The notes: a model not told the origin generated them from the letters alone. A DNA stretch of 64,000 bases from Acidipila rosea (GCF_004339725.1 NZ_SMGK01000003.1:255380-319379); one strand, 5' to 3'. Positions 42,691-51,571 are shown, numbered from the stretch's first letter. Program-made: numbers and translations.

Positions 42691-43950
42691 ATGCTATCGC
42701 GTCGACGATTCTTAAGTAGCGTCAAGCAATCTGCTGTAGGCATCAGTCTGCTTCCAGTTCTTCCTTCGGCGGTTTTTGCGCAGGCGGGTAAGAGCGAGGA
42801 GAGCGCAGACGACGATTACTATGCAAAGCTTGGCGTAGCCCACATTATCAATGCTGCTGGAACCTATACGTACCTGACGGCTGCCATCATGCCGCCGCAG
42901 GTACAACGCGCAGTGGCTGAAGCAGCGAAGCATCCTGTCCGGCTGAAAGATCTGCAAGTGGCCTCCGGGGAATATCTGGCAAAGAAGTTGAAGTGCGAGG
43001 GTGCGCTCGTATCTGCCGGAGCAGCATCGGCGCTCACGCTGGGAACTGCGGCCTGTATGGCATTGGCGAACAATGTCGAAGGAACCATCCGCGTGCCCCA
43101 GGGGGCGGATGCGATGAAGAACGAAGTGATCGTACAGAAGGGACACCGCTACGAATATGACCAGGCATTGTTGAACTGCGGCATTCAGTTTCGCGAAGTC
43201 GTTACAGAGTCGGATTATCGCAATGCCTTCAGTTCGAAAACGGTCATGACGCACTTTTTCAATGCGGCAGAGTCGGGAGAGATCGATCGCGAGACCTGGT
43301 TGAAGATCGCGCACGAGCATAATGTGCCGTGCATGAACGATGCCGCTGCGGATATGCCTCCGATAGAAAACCTGTGGAAGTATACGGGCATGGGTTTTGA
43401 TCTTGTGTGTTTCTCAGGCGGCAAGGGTATTCGCGGCCCGCAGAATGCGGGACTGCTGCTGGGAAAAAAGAAGCTGATTGATTTGGCATATAGCAACAAC
43501 AGCCCCATCTCTGACGCTGTAGGCCGCGGGATGAAGGTGGCGAAAGAGCAGATCGTTGGTATGGTGGCTGCGGTGGACTGGTTGCTGGAGCAGTCCAATG
43601 AGGCTATGCAGGATGAATACAAGCGCAGAGTAGATGTGATCATCCAGCAAGTAAAAGATATCCCCACCATGAAGGCGAGTACTTTCATGCCAGAGGTGGC
43701 AAATCACGTTCCGCATTTGCTGCTGGAGTACAATCCCGCTACAGTTGGCGTAACCGTTCAGCAGGCGATGGAGATGCTTCGCAAGGGAACTCCGTCAATC
43801 GAGCTGAATCCGGCAACTGGAACAAGTGAACGTACGAGTATTCCATCGAACGCAGACACGATTGTGGTGGGCGTGTGGATGCTCCAGCCTGGGGAAGACG
43901 CCATTGTTGGATCAAGGCTCAGGCAGGTTCTGACAGCCCGGAACGCCTAA
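42691..43950 (+). CDS. Tat-exported SelA-like PLP enzyme, putative D-glucosaminate-type ammonia-lyase
   Basis: 419 residues. The N terminus MLSRRRFLSS with a following hydrophobic stretch ending VFA-QA is a Tat signal. The mature part is a fold-type I PLP enzyme of the SelA/L-seryl-tRNA selenium transferase-like group: INAAGTYTYLTAA, NDAAADMPP with the pyridine-nitrogen Asp217, and Lys245 in FSGGKGIRGPQNAG as the internal aldimine. Related proteins deaminate amino-sugar acids such as glucosaminate-6-phosphate. Tat export fits a cofactor-loaded enzyme. It is followed by RidA and amidohydrolase genes. AGGAGA 10 bp upstream supports ATG 42691. Substrate is inference. Confidence 0.75.
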   Translation: MLSRRRFLSSVKQSAVGISLLPVLPSAVFAQAGKSEESADDDYYAKLGVAHIINAAGTYTYLTAAIMPPQVQRAVAEAAKHPVRLKDLQVASGEYLAKKLKCEGALVSAGAASALTLGTAACMALANNVEGTIRVPQGADAMKNEVIVQKGHRYEYDQALLNCGIQFREVVTESDYRNAFSSKTVMTHFFNAAESGEIDRETWLKIAHEHNVPCMNDAAADMPPIENLWKYTGMGFDLVCFSGGKGIRGPQNAGLLLGKKKLIDLAYSNNSPISDAVGRGMKVAKEQIVGMVAAVDWLLEQSNEAMQDEYKRRVDVIIQQVKDIPTMKASTFMPEVANHVPHLLLEYNPATVGVTVQQAMEMLRKGTPSIELNPATGTSERTSIPSNADTIVVGVWMLQPGEDAIVGSRLRQVLTARNA

Positions 43951-43987
43951 CTCAAAGATGAAGAGTGACAAGGAGAGAACACCGCTT

Positions 43988-44467
43988 ATGAATCAGACGA
44001 CTCGCCGCAACATGCTGAAGACGGCAGCGAAAGCTGCAGCCGTAGGAGGCGCTGCGCTGGCTGCCTCTGGAACCTCGCAGGCGAAGACCAAGGAAGCACC
44101 GCTTGAGAAAAAGGCATATGGCCTTGCCCCTTCCGATCCGAATGAGGCGCCGCTCTTTTCTCCAGCTGTGTCTTATGGAAGCCTTCTTTTTCTATCCGGA
44201 GTGGGTGCGCATTTCCCGGGGGATGTGCAGGCGCACACGAAGCATGTTCTCGACGAGCTTGAGAAGCAGCTGGTCAATGCAGGGTCATCGATGGACAAGG
44301 TGCTGAAAGTGAATGTCTATCTCAATGACATAAAAGACTGGCCTGCGATGAACGAGGTCTACAAGGGACGCTTCGGTAAAGTACCTCCTGTTCGCACTAC
44401 GGTTGCCCCTGCAGGCGGCATTCCGGGTAACTCACTTGTTGAGATTGACCTGATCGCATATATATAA
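43988..44467 (+). CDS. Tat-exported RidA-family enamine/imine deaminase
   Basis: 159 residues. The start MNQTTRRNMLKTAAKAAAVGG is a Tat motif with a hydrophobic h-region ending TSQA-KT (motif split here at 20 residues). The RidA core follows: LFLSGVGAHFPGD, NVYLNDIKDW, and the catalytic Arg136 in VPPVRTTVAPAGGIPGNSLVEIDLI. RidA hydrolyses enamine/imine intermediates released by PLP lyases. A RidA with an export signal directly downstream of an exported PLP enzyme is a good functional match. GGAGAG lies about 10 bp upstream of ATG 43988; an earlier ATG has no site. Confidence 0.8.
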   Translation: MNQTTRRNMLKTAAKAAAVGGAALAASGTSQAKTKEAPLEKKAYGLAPSDPNEAPLFSPAVSYGSLLFLSGVGAHFPGDVQAHTKHVLDELEKQLVNAGSSMDKVLKVNVYLNDIKDWPAMNEVYKGRFGKVPPVRTTVAPAGGIPGNSLVEIDLIAYI

Positions 44468-44581
44468 ACGGCCGACTTTCCCATAACTGCGGGATAGCTA
44501 GGGAGAAGTGTGTCGACCACACCTTTGCTGTAAGAAGCAAGCTGCCAAGAATTCATCGCGAATTCAGATTGGATATTGCAG

Positions 44582-45913
44582 ATGTATCTTCGCAAATTGG
44601 AACGTAAGGTATCACTTTGCCTGGCCACAGTCGGCGCACTCTTTACGGTTGCGCCGTCTCTCCACGCCCAAACCTATGACCTGCTGCTAAAGCATGGCCA
44701 CGTTGTCGACGCGAAAAACCATATCAGCTCCACTATGGATGTCGCCGTAAAAGATGGCAAGATTGCCAAAGTGGCTGCGAATATATCTCCTGCGGAAGCG
44801 GTGAAAACAATCGATGCCAGCGATCTGTATGTGACGCCGGGCCTGATTGACATTCACGTGCACGTCTTTGCTGGTACGGGCGAGAGAGGCTCGTATGCTG
44901 GCGATTTGAGCGTCTATCCGGATGGTTTCACGTTCCGCAATGGGGTGACTACGGTTGTCGATGCAGGGTGCTCCGGCTGGCGGAACTTTGAAGACTTCAA
45001 GGATAAGATTATCGACCGGTCGCAAACACGGGTGCTGGCGCTGCTGAATATTGTCGGCTCGGGAATGCGAGGGCCTAAATACGAGCAGAACCTAGCCGAC
45101 ATGCAAGCAGAGCCAACTGCAGCGATGGCTCGCAAGTATCCGGAGATTGTTGTGGGCATCAAGAGTGCTCACTTCGAGGGGCCGGAATGGACACCGTATC
45201 TGCAGGCCGTGAAGGCAGGTACGCTGGCGAATATTCCGGTGATGATCGATTACGGAGCCAACCGCCCTGAGCGGCCGCTCTATCAGTTGCTCACGCGCGT
45301 GCTGCGGCCAGGAGATATCTATACGCACATGTACTCAGGGCTGCGCGGCGAACAGGATAAGACCACGCTTGGACCGAGCAAGGCCTTGATTGAAGGGCGG
45401 AAGAGAGGTATCTACTTTGACGTGGGCCATGGCGGCGGGAGCTTCGACTGGAGAGTCGCGGTTCCGCTTACCAAGGCGGGCTTTCTTCCTGACTCCATCT
45501 CCACGGATCTGCATGTGGGCAGTATGAACGCCGGAATGAAAGACATGTTGAATGTGTCCGACAAGATGCTGGCGCTGGGCATGCCTCTCGATCAGGTGAT
45601 CGCGGCTGACACATGGCACCCTGCGCGCGAAATCAAGCGTGAGGAGCTCGGCAATCTCTCTGTCGGAGCGCCCGCCGATATTGCTGTTCTGCGTGTTGTG
45701 CACGGCCATTTTGGATTCGTCGATATGTTCGACACGAAGCTGATGGGAACAGAAAAGCTGATCTGCGAGATGACGATTCGCAATGGCAAGGTCGTCTATG
45801 ATTTGAATGGAATGAGCAGTCCGCTCTGGACGGAAGCTCCTACCAATGCGGTACGGCAGGCGGAGCGGTGGACCCGGTTCAAGCAAGTGTCTCCTGCAGC
45901 TGCAACACACTAA
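44582..45913 (+). CDS. exported amidohydrolase/deacetylase (EF_0837/Atu3266-like)
   Basis: 443 residues with a signal peptide (hydrophobic 11-25, LHA-QT). The amidohydrolase TIM barrel follows: HxH metal site DIHVHVF (His92, His94), GVTTVVDAG, candidate carboxylated Lys194 in VGIKSAHFEG, and DLHVGSMN near the last metal Asp. This matches the amidohydrolase/deacetylase group that hydrolyses N-acyl groups and often neighbours SelA-like PLP enzymes and KDPG-type aldolases. Deacetylation of an N-acetyl-amino-sugar acid is the likely role. It begins 114 bp after ridA; the ATG at 44582 has no clear ribosome site. A strong terminator follows. Confidence 0.78.
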   Translation: MYLRKLERKVSLCLATVGALFTVAPSLHAQTYDLLLKHGHVVDAKNHISSTMDVAVKDGKIAKVAANISPAEAVKTIDASDLYVTPGLIDIHVHVFAGTGERGSYAGDLSVYPDGFTFRNGVTTVVDAGCSGWRNFEDFKDKIIDRSQTRVLALLNIVGSGMRGPKYEQNLADMQAEPTAAMARKYPEIVVGIKSAHFEGPEWTPYLQAVKAGTLANIPVMIDYGANRPERPLYQLLTRVLRPGDIYTHMYSGLRGEQDKTTLGPSKALIEGRKRGIYFDVGHGGGSFDWRVAVPLTKAGFLPDSISTDLHVGSMNAGMKDMLNVSDKMLALGMPLDQVIAADTWHPAREIKREELGNLSVGAPADIAVLRVVHGHFGFVDMFDTKLMGTEKLICEMTIRNGKVVYDLNGMSSPLWTEAPTNAVRQAERWTRFKQVSPAAATH

Positions 45914-45953
45914 GTCTTCGGTGCGCAAGCGTCAACGCTTGAAGCTATAGTTC

Positions 45954-45997
45954 AAACGGGATCTGCGATCTTTGCTGGCGCAGATCCCGTTTTATAT
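45954..45997 (+). terminator. strong rho-independent terminator at end of sugar-acid cluster
   Basis: AAACGGGATCTGCG (45954-45967) pairs perfectly with CGCAGATCCCGTTT (45979-45992) around an 11-nt loop, followed by TATATTT. It lies 40 bp after the amidohydrolase stop. Confidence 0.9.
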
Positions 45998-46336
45998 TTC
46001 CCCTCGGCACGACACCCTCGCCCTGCCGGTCATCGGCCCGCTCCCCAGCTTCGCATTGCGCCTATGTTCTGAGCAGCAGGCTGCAATAACTTTGCTTTAT
46101 GGCGTCCAACTTTCTTTAAAAAAATTGTGTTTAAAAATGTGGCTAGCTGTCTATACTAAGGCAATTCGTTTTGGCGTCCGCCGTAAACCATGAACTTTTT
46201 GTCTGCGGCGGGTTTAATAAGCGGCATCTCGAAGCCTTGGCGAGAGATATGAAAAGGGCCACAGAGCCTTGAGCATTATGCAGCCGCTCATCCAGTAAAG
46301 ATGAGTCAGAAGACAAACATCCTTGGGAGGCATTAA
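45998..46336. other. intergenic region with probable promoter of second TonB-dependent receptor
   Basis: 339 bp without a supported gene. It is AT-rich around 46110-46170 (runs of A and T, and TATACT near 46152 as a possible -10). A good -35 at correct spacing was not found. The ribosome binding site GGGAGG precedes ATG 46337. Confidence 0.4.
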
Positions 46337-49300
46337 ATGATGGGAAAGACAATCAGATACGTCTATTGGGCCTGCATCGCAATGCTGTTGCTGAGCCCAG
46401 CGGCCTTTGCGCAGACTGTTACAGGATCGATCCGAGGCGCCGTTACCGATGAAGCTGGTTCGGTTATTCCCGGTGCGACTGTAACCGTTACAAACGCAGC
46501 CACCGGAGTCCACAGTACGACCATCACCAACGGTTCAGGGGAGTACTCAGTCAGATTTCTTCAGATCGGGCAGTACAAGCTGACAGTAGGAGCAGCCGGA
46601 TTCGGGACACAGGAAGTAGGTCCGTTTTCGTTGGAAGTTGATCAGCTAGCCAAGATCGACGTTAAGCTCAAGGTCGGTGCTGCAACGACCACGGTCAATG
46701 TGTCGGCGGAAACATCGCCGATCCTGAATACCGAAAGCGCTACTCTGGGTGAAACCTTCACTGAAAACACAATCAATAGCGTTCCCTTGAACGGACGCGA
46801 TTTTTCGCAGCTAACTGTCTATACGCCGGGAGCTGTTTCTACATCCTTCGGCTCCTATGGTGGCTCGAGCTCAGCGGAGCGTGATACTTCATCGGCGACC
46901 AGTCCGAATGTCAACGGTAATCGTCAGCAGTCAAATAACTATCTGCTGGACGGTCAGGAAATCAACGAGAACCTGAACAACCTGATTGGCTACAATCCGA
47001 GTCCAGATGCACTTGCGCAGATGCGCGTCATTACGTCGAATGCAAACGCCGAGTTTGGCAACGTCAACGGTGGCGAGATTCTGTTGGTTACCAAGAGCGG
47101 CGGAAACAAATTCCACGGAAGCGCTTTTGGTTTCCTCGAGAACTATAACCTCGATGCGAACAGCTGGACCAATGACAACAATCCTGTTCCTGTCCCAAAG
47201 AATCCCTTTACGCAGACAATCTTTGGTGGCACCATCGGCGGTCCCATCCTGCGTGACAGACTGTTCTTCTTTGCGGACTACGAAGGATATCGCTGGCACC
47301 AGGGCGGCCTGACAAACTACAGCGTTGCGCCCCTGGCATTTCGCAGCGGTGATCTCTCGGCTATTCAGGCTTTGAATATTCAGCTCTACGATACGCAGAC
47401 AGTTGGACCCAATGGGCAGCCTGTTCCCTTCCAGAACAATCACATTCCGATATTGAATCCTGTAGCCCAGTATCTTTTTTCGAATCAAGCGGCTTATCCG
47501 CTCCCCAATAATCCGACCAGCGATCCGACGGGTGTCTTTAACAATTTCGTTGGACCGACGAACAGCTTTCAGCGGAACGATCAGGGGGATGTCCGGATTG
47601 ACTGGAATCTTCATCAGTCTGACGTAATCTCAGGCCGCTACTCGCAGGGCTATGCACAGAACGGGCAGGTTACAGATCCACTGCCAGTAGAGTTTCCGTC
47701 TGCGTCCAACTATCCTGATCACTTCTTCAATCTCACCTGGACACACACCTTTAACCCATCCATTGTGAATATGGCGCGGGCATCCTATGGCCGCATCCGG
47801 TTTAACAGTGGCGTTTCCGTCGATCCCAGTGGAATTTTTGGACTGCTCGGTAATCAGAAAGTAGGTATTCCCAGCAAGGCGCAGCAGACTGCCGGCTTCA
47901 GTCTGCAGGCATTCAACGGAAGCGGTTCGGGGGCGGTGAGCAATTTCGGCGTTAACCCGACACCTGAGATATTCATCGACAATATCTTTGAATATGCTGA
48001 CGATCTTACCGTCCAGCGAGGCCGCCATCTGATGAAGTTCGGTGGTGAGTTTATCCGCTACCAGCAGAACAGCTTCTATCCTGGAAACAACGGTGAACTA
48101 GGGCAGTTCATCTATAACGGCAGCTATACGAGCAATCCATCCATTGCACAAGGAGGTGCGCCAGGGTACTCCTTCGCTGACTTCCTTCTGAACCGATCGA
48201 ACGATGTGGCGATTGGAAATGTGAATGGGCGTACCGGGCAGCGTCAATGGCGCGATGCGTTCTATGCGCAGGATGACTTCAAGGTGATGCCGAACCTGAC
48301 CCTCAACCTTGGACTTCGCTACGAATATGACCAGCCAATCTATGAGGTCAATAACAAGCAGGCCAATCTGAACCTGGCTACCGGCGCGATCGAATATGCA
48401 GGAGTCGATGGGAATAGCCGTGCTCTGTACGATCCGGTCTACACCAACTTCATGCCTCGCATAGGTTTTGCATACCAGGTGAAGCCGCGGATTGTGATTC
48501 GTGGAGGGTTTGGCATAACCAATTACCTGGAAGGCACGGGAGCCAACCTTCGCCTGACTCAGAATCCACCCTTCCACACTGATTTCGAGCAGCAGGGGCA
48601 ATCGCCAAGCGTCTCGAACGGGGTGTATTCACCAGGAACCTTCTACACGACGACCGCAGGATTTCCGACTACTGTCGTCCCCACAACAACCTTCTATGCG
48701 TGGAAGAAGAATCTGCGTCCCGCCTTCATCAGTGAGTACAGCTTGACGACGGAGTATGAGCTGACCTCGACCTCTTCGCTCACGGTTGGATACATCGGAG
48801 AGGGTGGGCATCACTTGACTGATCCACAGTTTGGCAACCAGTTGCTGGCGCCGGGAACTACTGCGCCGTACGCGAACGTTGTTGGACAGAATGGTGTAGT
48901 CAAGATAACCGCATCCGACTCTGCGATGAACTATAACGCGCTGCAGGCTATCTATCGTCAACGTTATAAGGCGGGACTTGAATTTACTGCGAACTATACT
49001 TACGCAAAGTCGTTGACGGATGATGTCGGCTACTACGGCGTGAGCAATATCCAGCAGCAGTTCTACCAGCAGAATGCTTACGACCTCCACTCTGAGTGGG
49101 GCCCAGCTGGCGAAGATGTTCGTCACGCATTGAGCGTAACGGGCGAGTATGATCTGCCCTTTGGCCATGGCATGAAGTATGGTGCAGGCTGGAACTACGC
49201 AGTTAACTCGGCACTTGGCGGCTGGAAGATCAGCGGATCCTCTGTGACCTACAGCGGCTTCCCGGTGACCATCACTTCTCCGGCAAATTATTCAAGCCAG

Positions 49301-49711
49301 GTCTTCGCTTATGGCGGCGCAGCCCGGCCTAACCAGTATCTCCCGCTTCAGATTCAGAACCGTTCGATCAACCACTGGTTCGGAACTGCGCCGGGCCTGA
49401 CGGATGTGTGCGGACCTAACGGCTTCGACGGAACATGTATCTATGGCCAGCAGCCCAACAACACATTCGGCAATATGCGTCCCGGCAGTCTGCGCGCGCC
49501 GGACTTCAACAATATCGACATGGCAGTTGCCAAGTCGTTCCCGGTGTGGCGTGAAAATCGCTTCGATTTCCGGGCCGACTTCTTCAACGCCTTTAACATT
49601 GCCAGCTACGGAAACCCTGATAACGGAATCACCGATTCCAGCTTCGGACAAATTACTTCAACCCGCAGCACGGAACGACATATTCAGTTTGAGCTGAAGT
49701 ACGCGTTCTGA
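46337..49711 (+). CDS. TonB-dependent outer-membrane receptor, Oar-like
   Basis: 1124 residues. Signal peptide (AFA-QT), then a CarboxypepD_reg-like domain (GSIRGAVTDEAGSVIPGATV), a plug with NNYLLDGQEINENL, and a long beta-barrel ending in IQFELKYAF with terminal Phe. It is a separate transcription unit with its own promoter region and terminator, though it follows the sugar-acid cluster directly. It is a paralogue of the first receptor but clearly different in sequence. The transported substrate cannot be read. GGGAGG supports the start. Confidence 0.85.
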   Translation: MMGKTIRYVYWACIAMLLLSPAAFAQTVTGSIRGAVTDEAGSVIPGATVTVTNAATGVHSTTITNGSGEYSVRFLQIGQYKLTVGAAGFGTQEVGPFSLEVDQLAKIDVKLKVGAATTTVNVSAETSPILNTESATLGETFTENTINSVPLNGRDFSQLTVYTPGAVSTSFGSYGGSSSAERDTSSATSPNVNGNRQQSNNYLLDGQEINENLNNLIGYNPSPDALAQMRVITSNANAEFGNVNGGEILLVTKSGGNKFHGSAFGFLENYNLDANSWTNDNNPVPVPKNPFTQTIFGGTIGGPILRDRLFFFADYEGYRWHQGGLTNYSVAPLAFRSGDLSAIQALNIQLYDTQTVGPNGQPVPFQNNHIPILNPVAQYLFSNQAAYPLPNNPTSDPTGVFNNFVGPTNSFQRNDQGDVRIDWNLHQSDVISGRYSQGYAQNGQVTDPLPVEFPSASNYPDHFFNLTWTHTFNPSIVNMARASYGRIRFNSGVSVDPSGIFGLLGNQKVGIPSKAQQTAGFSLQAFNGSGSGAVSNFGVNPTPEIFIDNIFEYADDLTVQRGRHLMKFGGEFIRYQQNSFYPGNNGELGQFIYNGSYTSNPSIAQGGAPGYSFADFLLNRSNDVAIGNVNGRTGQRQWRDAFYAQDDFKVMPNLTLNLGLRYEYDQPIYEVNNKQANLNLATGAIEYAGVDGNSRALYDPVYTNFMPRIGFAYQVKPRIVIRGGFGITNYLEGTGANLRLTQNPPFHTDFEQQGQSPSVSNGVYSPGTFYTTTAGFPTTVVPTTTFYAWKKNLRPAFISEYSLTTEYELTSTSSLTVGYIGEGGHHLTDPQFGNQLLAPGTTAPYANVVGQNGVVKITASDSAMNYNALQAIYRQRYKAGLEFTANYTYAKSLTDDVGYYGVSNIQQQFYQQNAYDLHSEWGPAGEDVRHALSVTGEYDLPFGHGMKYGAGWNYAVNSALGGWKISGSSVTYSGFPVTITSPANYSSQVFAYGGAARPNQYLPLQIQNRSINHWFGTAPGLTDVCGPNGFDGTCIYGQQPNNTFGNMRPGSLRAPDFNNIDMAVAKSFPVWRENRFDFRADFFNAFNIASYGNPDNGITDSSFGQITSTRSTERHIQFELKYAF

Positions 49712-49720
49712 TCTGCAGCG

Positions 49721-49757
49721 ACTACGAGGCCGCCTTGTAAGCGGCCTCGTAGTTATT
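49721..49757 (+). terminator. rho-independent terminator after second receptor
   Basis: ACTACGAGGCCGC (49721-49733) pairs perfectly over 13 bp with GCGGCCTCGTAGT (49741-49753), 7-nt loop, followed by TATTCTCT. It starts 10 bp after the receptor stop. Confidence 0.9.
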
Positions 49758-49868
49758 CTCTAACTTGTAATAAGAGCTACGATAGTAGCCTCTGACCTGG
49801 AAGAACGAAGAGATTCACAACTCTTCCTGGTTCTCCTTGAAATGATCCGGAATTAACCTTCCCTGCAA

Positions 49869-50576
49869 TTACGCTTGAGCGCTGTAAGGCTCTTCCGGCA
49901 TGGCGGGGTTCCCGCTGAACATCCTGCTCATCACGCATTTCACTACCTCTGCTTTGGCGTCTTCAAGCGGCAGGGGCGGTATCACTGTGATGCCGGGCAG
50001 CAATTCGCTCAGCCTGATATAGGAATTCCGGTTGGCGTAGAGGAAATCGAGAGGGTATTCCGGTTTGCGGGCCCGTGCCTGCGCGGGGTCGGCGTCAAGT
50101 ACGAAGCCGACTTGGGGCCTGGGCACCAGGCTCATCACCCTCCGCAGGTAGAAACGTGCCGCCGGATTTTTCAGATTCAGATTTGCGAGCTCATCGTAGA
50201 TATAGCGATCGAAGATCACTACGTCGGCTTCAGATCGCAGCGCTTTGCCGCCAATCTTCCGCAAGGACATCGCGTCAACTACATAGATGGCGAGGCGCAC
50301 CAGCGTCATCAAAGGTGAGCGGACATTCTTGTCGCGGCGCTCAATGGGCGCGTCGGGTGTGCCAACGCCCTTGTCACCCTTGAACAACTTGTGCCCGGCG
50401 CCTTCCCGAATCCGCTTCAGGCGTGCTACGTCATCCCAGAAGGTGATCAACTCAACCCGGAAACCGGACTGCTGCAGTTGACTGCGGAGATTTTCAATCT
50501 GGGTGCTTTTGCCTGCGCCATCGATGCCAGAAAAACTGACAAGAATGGTCTGCCGGCTCTTTGAACTGGCGCGCAT
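49869..50576 (-). CDS. thymidylate-kinase-like P-loop protein
   Basis: 235 residues, cytoplasmic. Walker A FSGIDGAGKST (15-25), a DRY-like motif in IFDRYIYDELANL, and a basic LID-region segment ARARKPEYP resemble dTMP kinase, which forms dTDP. It is longer than housekeeping Tmk and lies in an exopolysaccharide locus rather than beside DNA replication genes, so it may be a paralogue with another substrate. It is the last gene of a minus-strand group (flippase fusion, STAS, hypothetical, kinase) with gaps of 30 to 160 bp. Confidence 0.65.
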   Translation of the reverse strand: MRASSKSRQTILVSFSGIDGAGKSTQIENLRSQLQQSGFRVELITFWDDVARLKRIREGAGHKLFKGDKGVGTPDAPIERRDKNVRSPLMTLVRLAIYVVDAMSLRKIGGKALRSEADVVIFDRYIYDELANLNLKNPAARFYLRRVMSLVPRPQVGFVLDADPAQARARKPEYPLDFLYANRNSYIRLSELLPGITVIPPLPLEDAKAEVVKCVMSRMFSGNPAMPEEPYSAQA

Positions 50577-50605
50577 GATTTCGTCTCAAACGATGAACTG
50601 CTGGT

Positions 50606-51103
50606 TTAGTTTGGCCTGCTGGGGCTGCCCATGGAGGCTGCGGTCACCGCACCAATTGCAATGGCTGCCCCTGCCAGGAGACCCACTCGGATGGCCCAGG
50701 AACGAACCCTTCTCTGCTTGGCGGGAGCGATGGCCGCTCCCGCTGGCCGGGATGCCGGGGCACCGTTGGGCTTTATGTAGGGAGCTACTGCAGTTCCCAC
50801 GGGTGCTGGATTGGCATTCTGCTGATTGGCGGGCTCAGTCTGAGGCGAGGGAGCCTGCGGCTTCTCGTCTCCGGATTGAGCCGGAGTTGGAGTCGAACTG
50901 GTTGCTGGGGAGACCTGCTGCCCAGCAGCCATAGCGGGCTTGCCGGGATCTTGTGCATTGTTTTGCACCTGATTCTCAGTCTGCCCAGCATCTTGGGCTG
51001 CCTGCGGGGCTCGTGGCGTTGCGGCTGCGCCGAAAGGCACCATCAGCAGCATCGTCAGACTCAAAGCTACCTGCCGCTTCAGCCACGAATTCGCGACTCT
51101 CAT
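50606..51103 (-). CDS. hypothetical exported protein with Pro/Gln/Ala-rich linker and C-terminal membrane helix
   Basis: 165 residues. N-terminal signal (hydrophobic 11-27, GAA-AT), then about 100 residues rich in Pro, Gln, Ala, Asn and Ser that look disordered, then a basic RRVRSW before a hydrophobic C-terminal helix (GLLAGAAIAIGAVTAASMG). It may be anchored at both ends or in the outer envelope. No family was recognised. It lies 29 bp upstream of the kinase-like gene and 51 bp downstream of the STAS gene, so is likely part of the same operon. Confidence 0.6.
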   Translation of the reverse strand: MRVANSWLKRQVALSLTMLLMVPFGAAATPRAPQAAQDAGQTENQVQNNAQDPGKPAMAAGQQVSPATSSTPTPAQSGDEKPQAPSPQTEPANQQNANPAPVGTAVAPYIKPNGAPASRPAGAAIAPAKQRRVRSWAIRVGLLAGAAIAIGAVTAASMGSPSRPN

Positions 51104-51154
51104 TGCTTGCTCCCGAACCTGCTTATACTCAGCTCTTTCGATTGTACAAGTCGG

Positions 51155-51571
51155 TCAAGCCGCAAATTCGGAGTCCCCATTGACAGCTTCTGCACTGTTA
51201 ATGGCTTCGACCTCAAAGGCCGGGGGAAGATTGTTGGCAGAACCCTGATGGAAGCTCTGTATGGCTCCGTCGGTGGTTGGGTATATCTCAAACAAGCGAT
51301 TTGCTCCCATAAACCGAAGGGCTGCTTCTACATCCGAATTTACAGACGCGAGCCGGACGTCTCCATTGCGCTTCATGACCTCTTCCAGGCAGGCAAGGAG
51401 CAGGTTGATGGTCGCATTATCCAGCTCCTGCACCTTCGAGCAGTCCAACACAAAGCGGGGACGCTCACTCTCAAGATACTTCTGCAAGTCCTGCAGGAAG
51501 GCTCGCTCCTCGGCGGAGGTCACCTTCGCGGGTACATGATGTACCCTTACGGCACGCGTTCTTATCGTCAT
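51155..51571 (-). CDS. STAS-domain protein
   Basis: 138 residues with a STAS fold: FVLDCSKVQELDNATINLLL, then the helix CLEEVMKRNGDVRLASVN. STAS proteins such as SpoIIAA bind anti-sigma kinases and are regulated by phosphorylation of a Ser in DSSG. Here the equivalent segment reads Asp51-Asn-Ala-Thr54, so the usual phospho-Ser is Ala. ATG at 51571 has AAAGGA 9 bp upstream; a GTG at 51589 is possible. It lies between the flippase fusion and the hypothetical gene, so a regulatory role in polysaccharide production is plausible but not shown. Confidence 0.75.
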   Translation of the reverse strand: MTIRTRAVRVHHVPAKVTSAEERAFLQDLQKYLESERPRFVLDCSKVQELDNATINLLLACLEEVMKRNGDVRLASVNSDVEAALRFMGANRLFEIYPTTDGAIQSFHQGSANNLPPAFEVEAINSAEAVNGDSEFAA

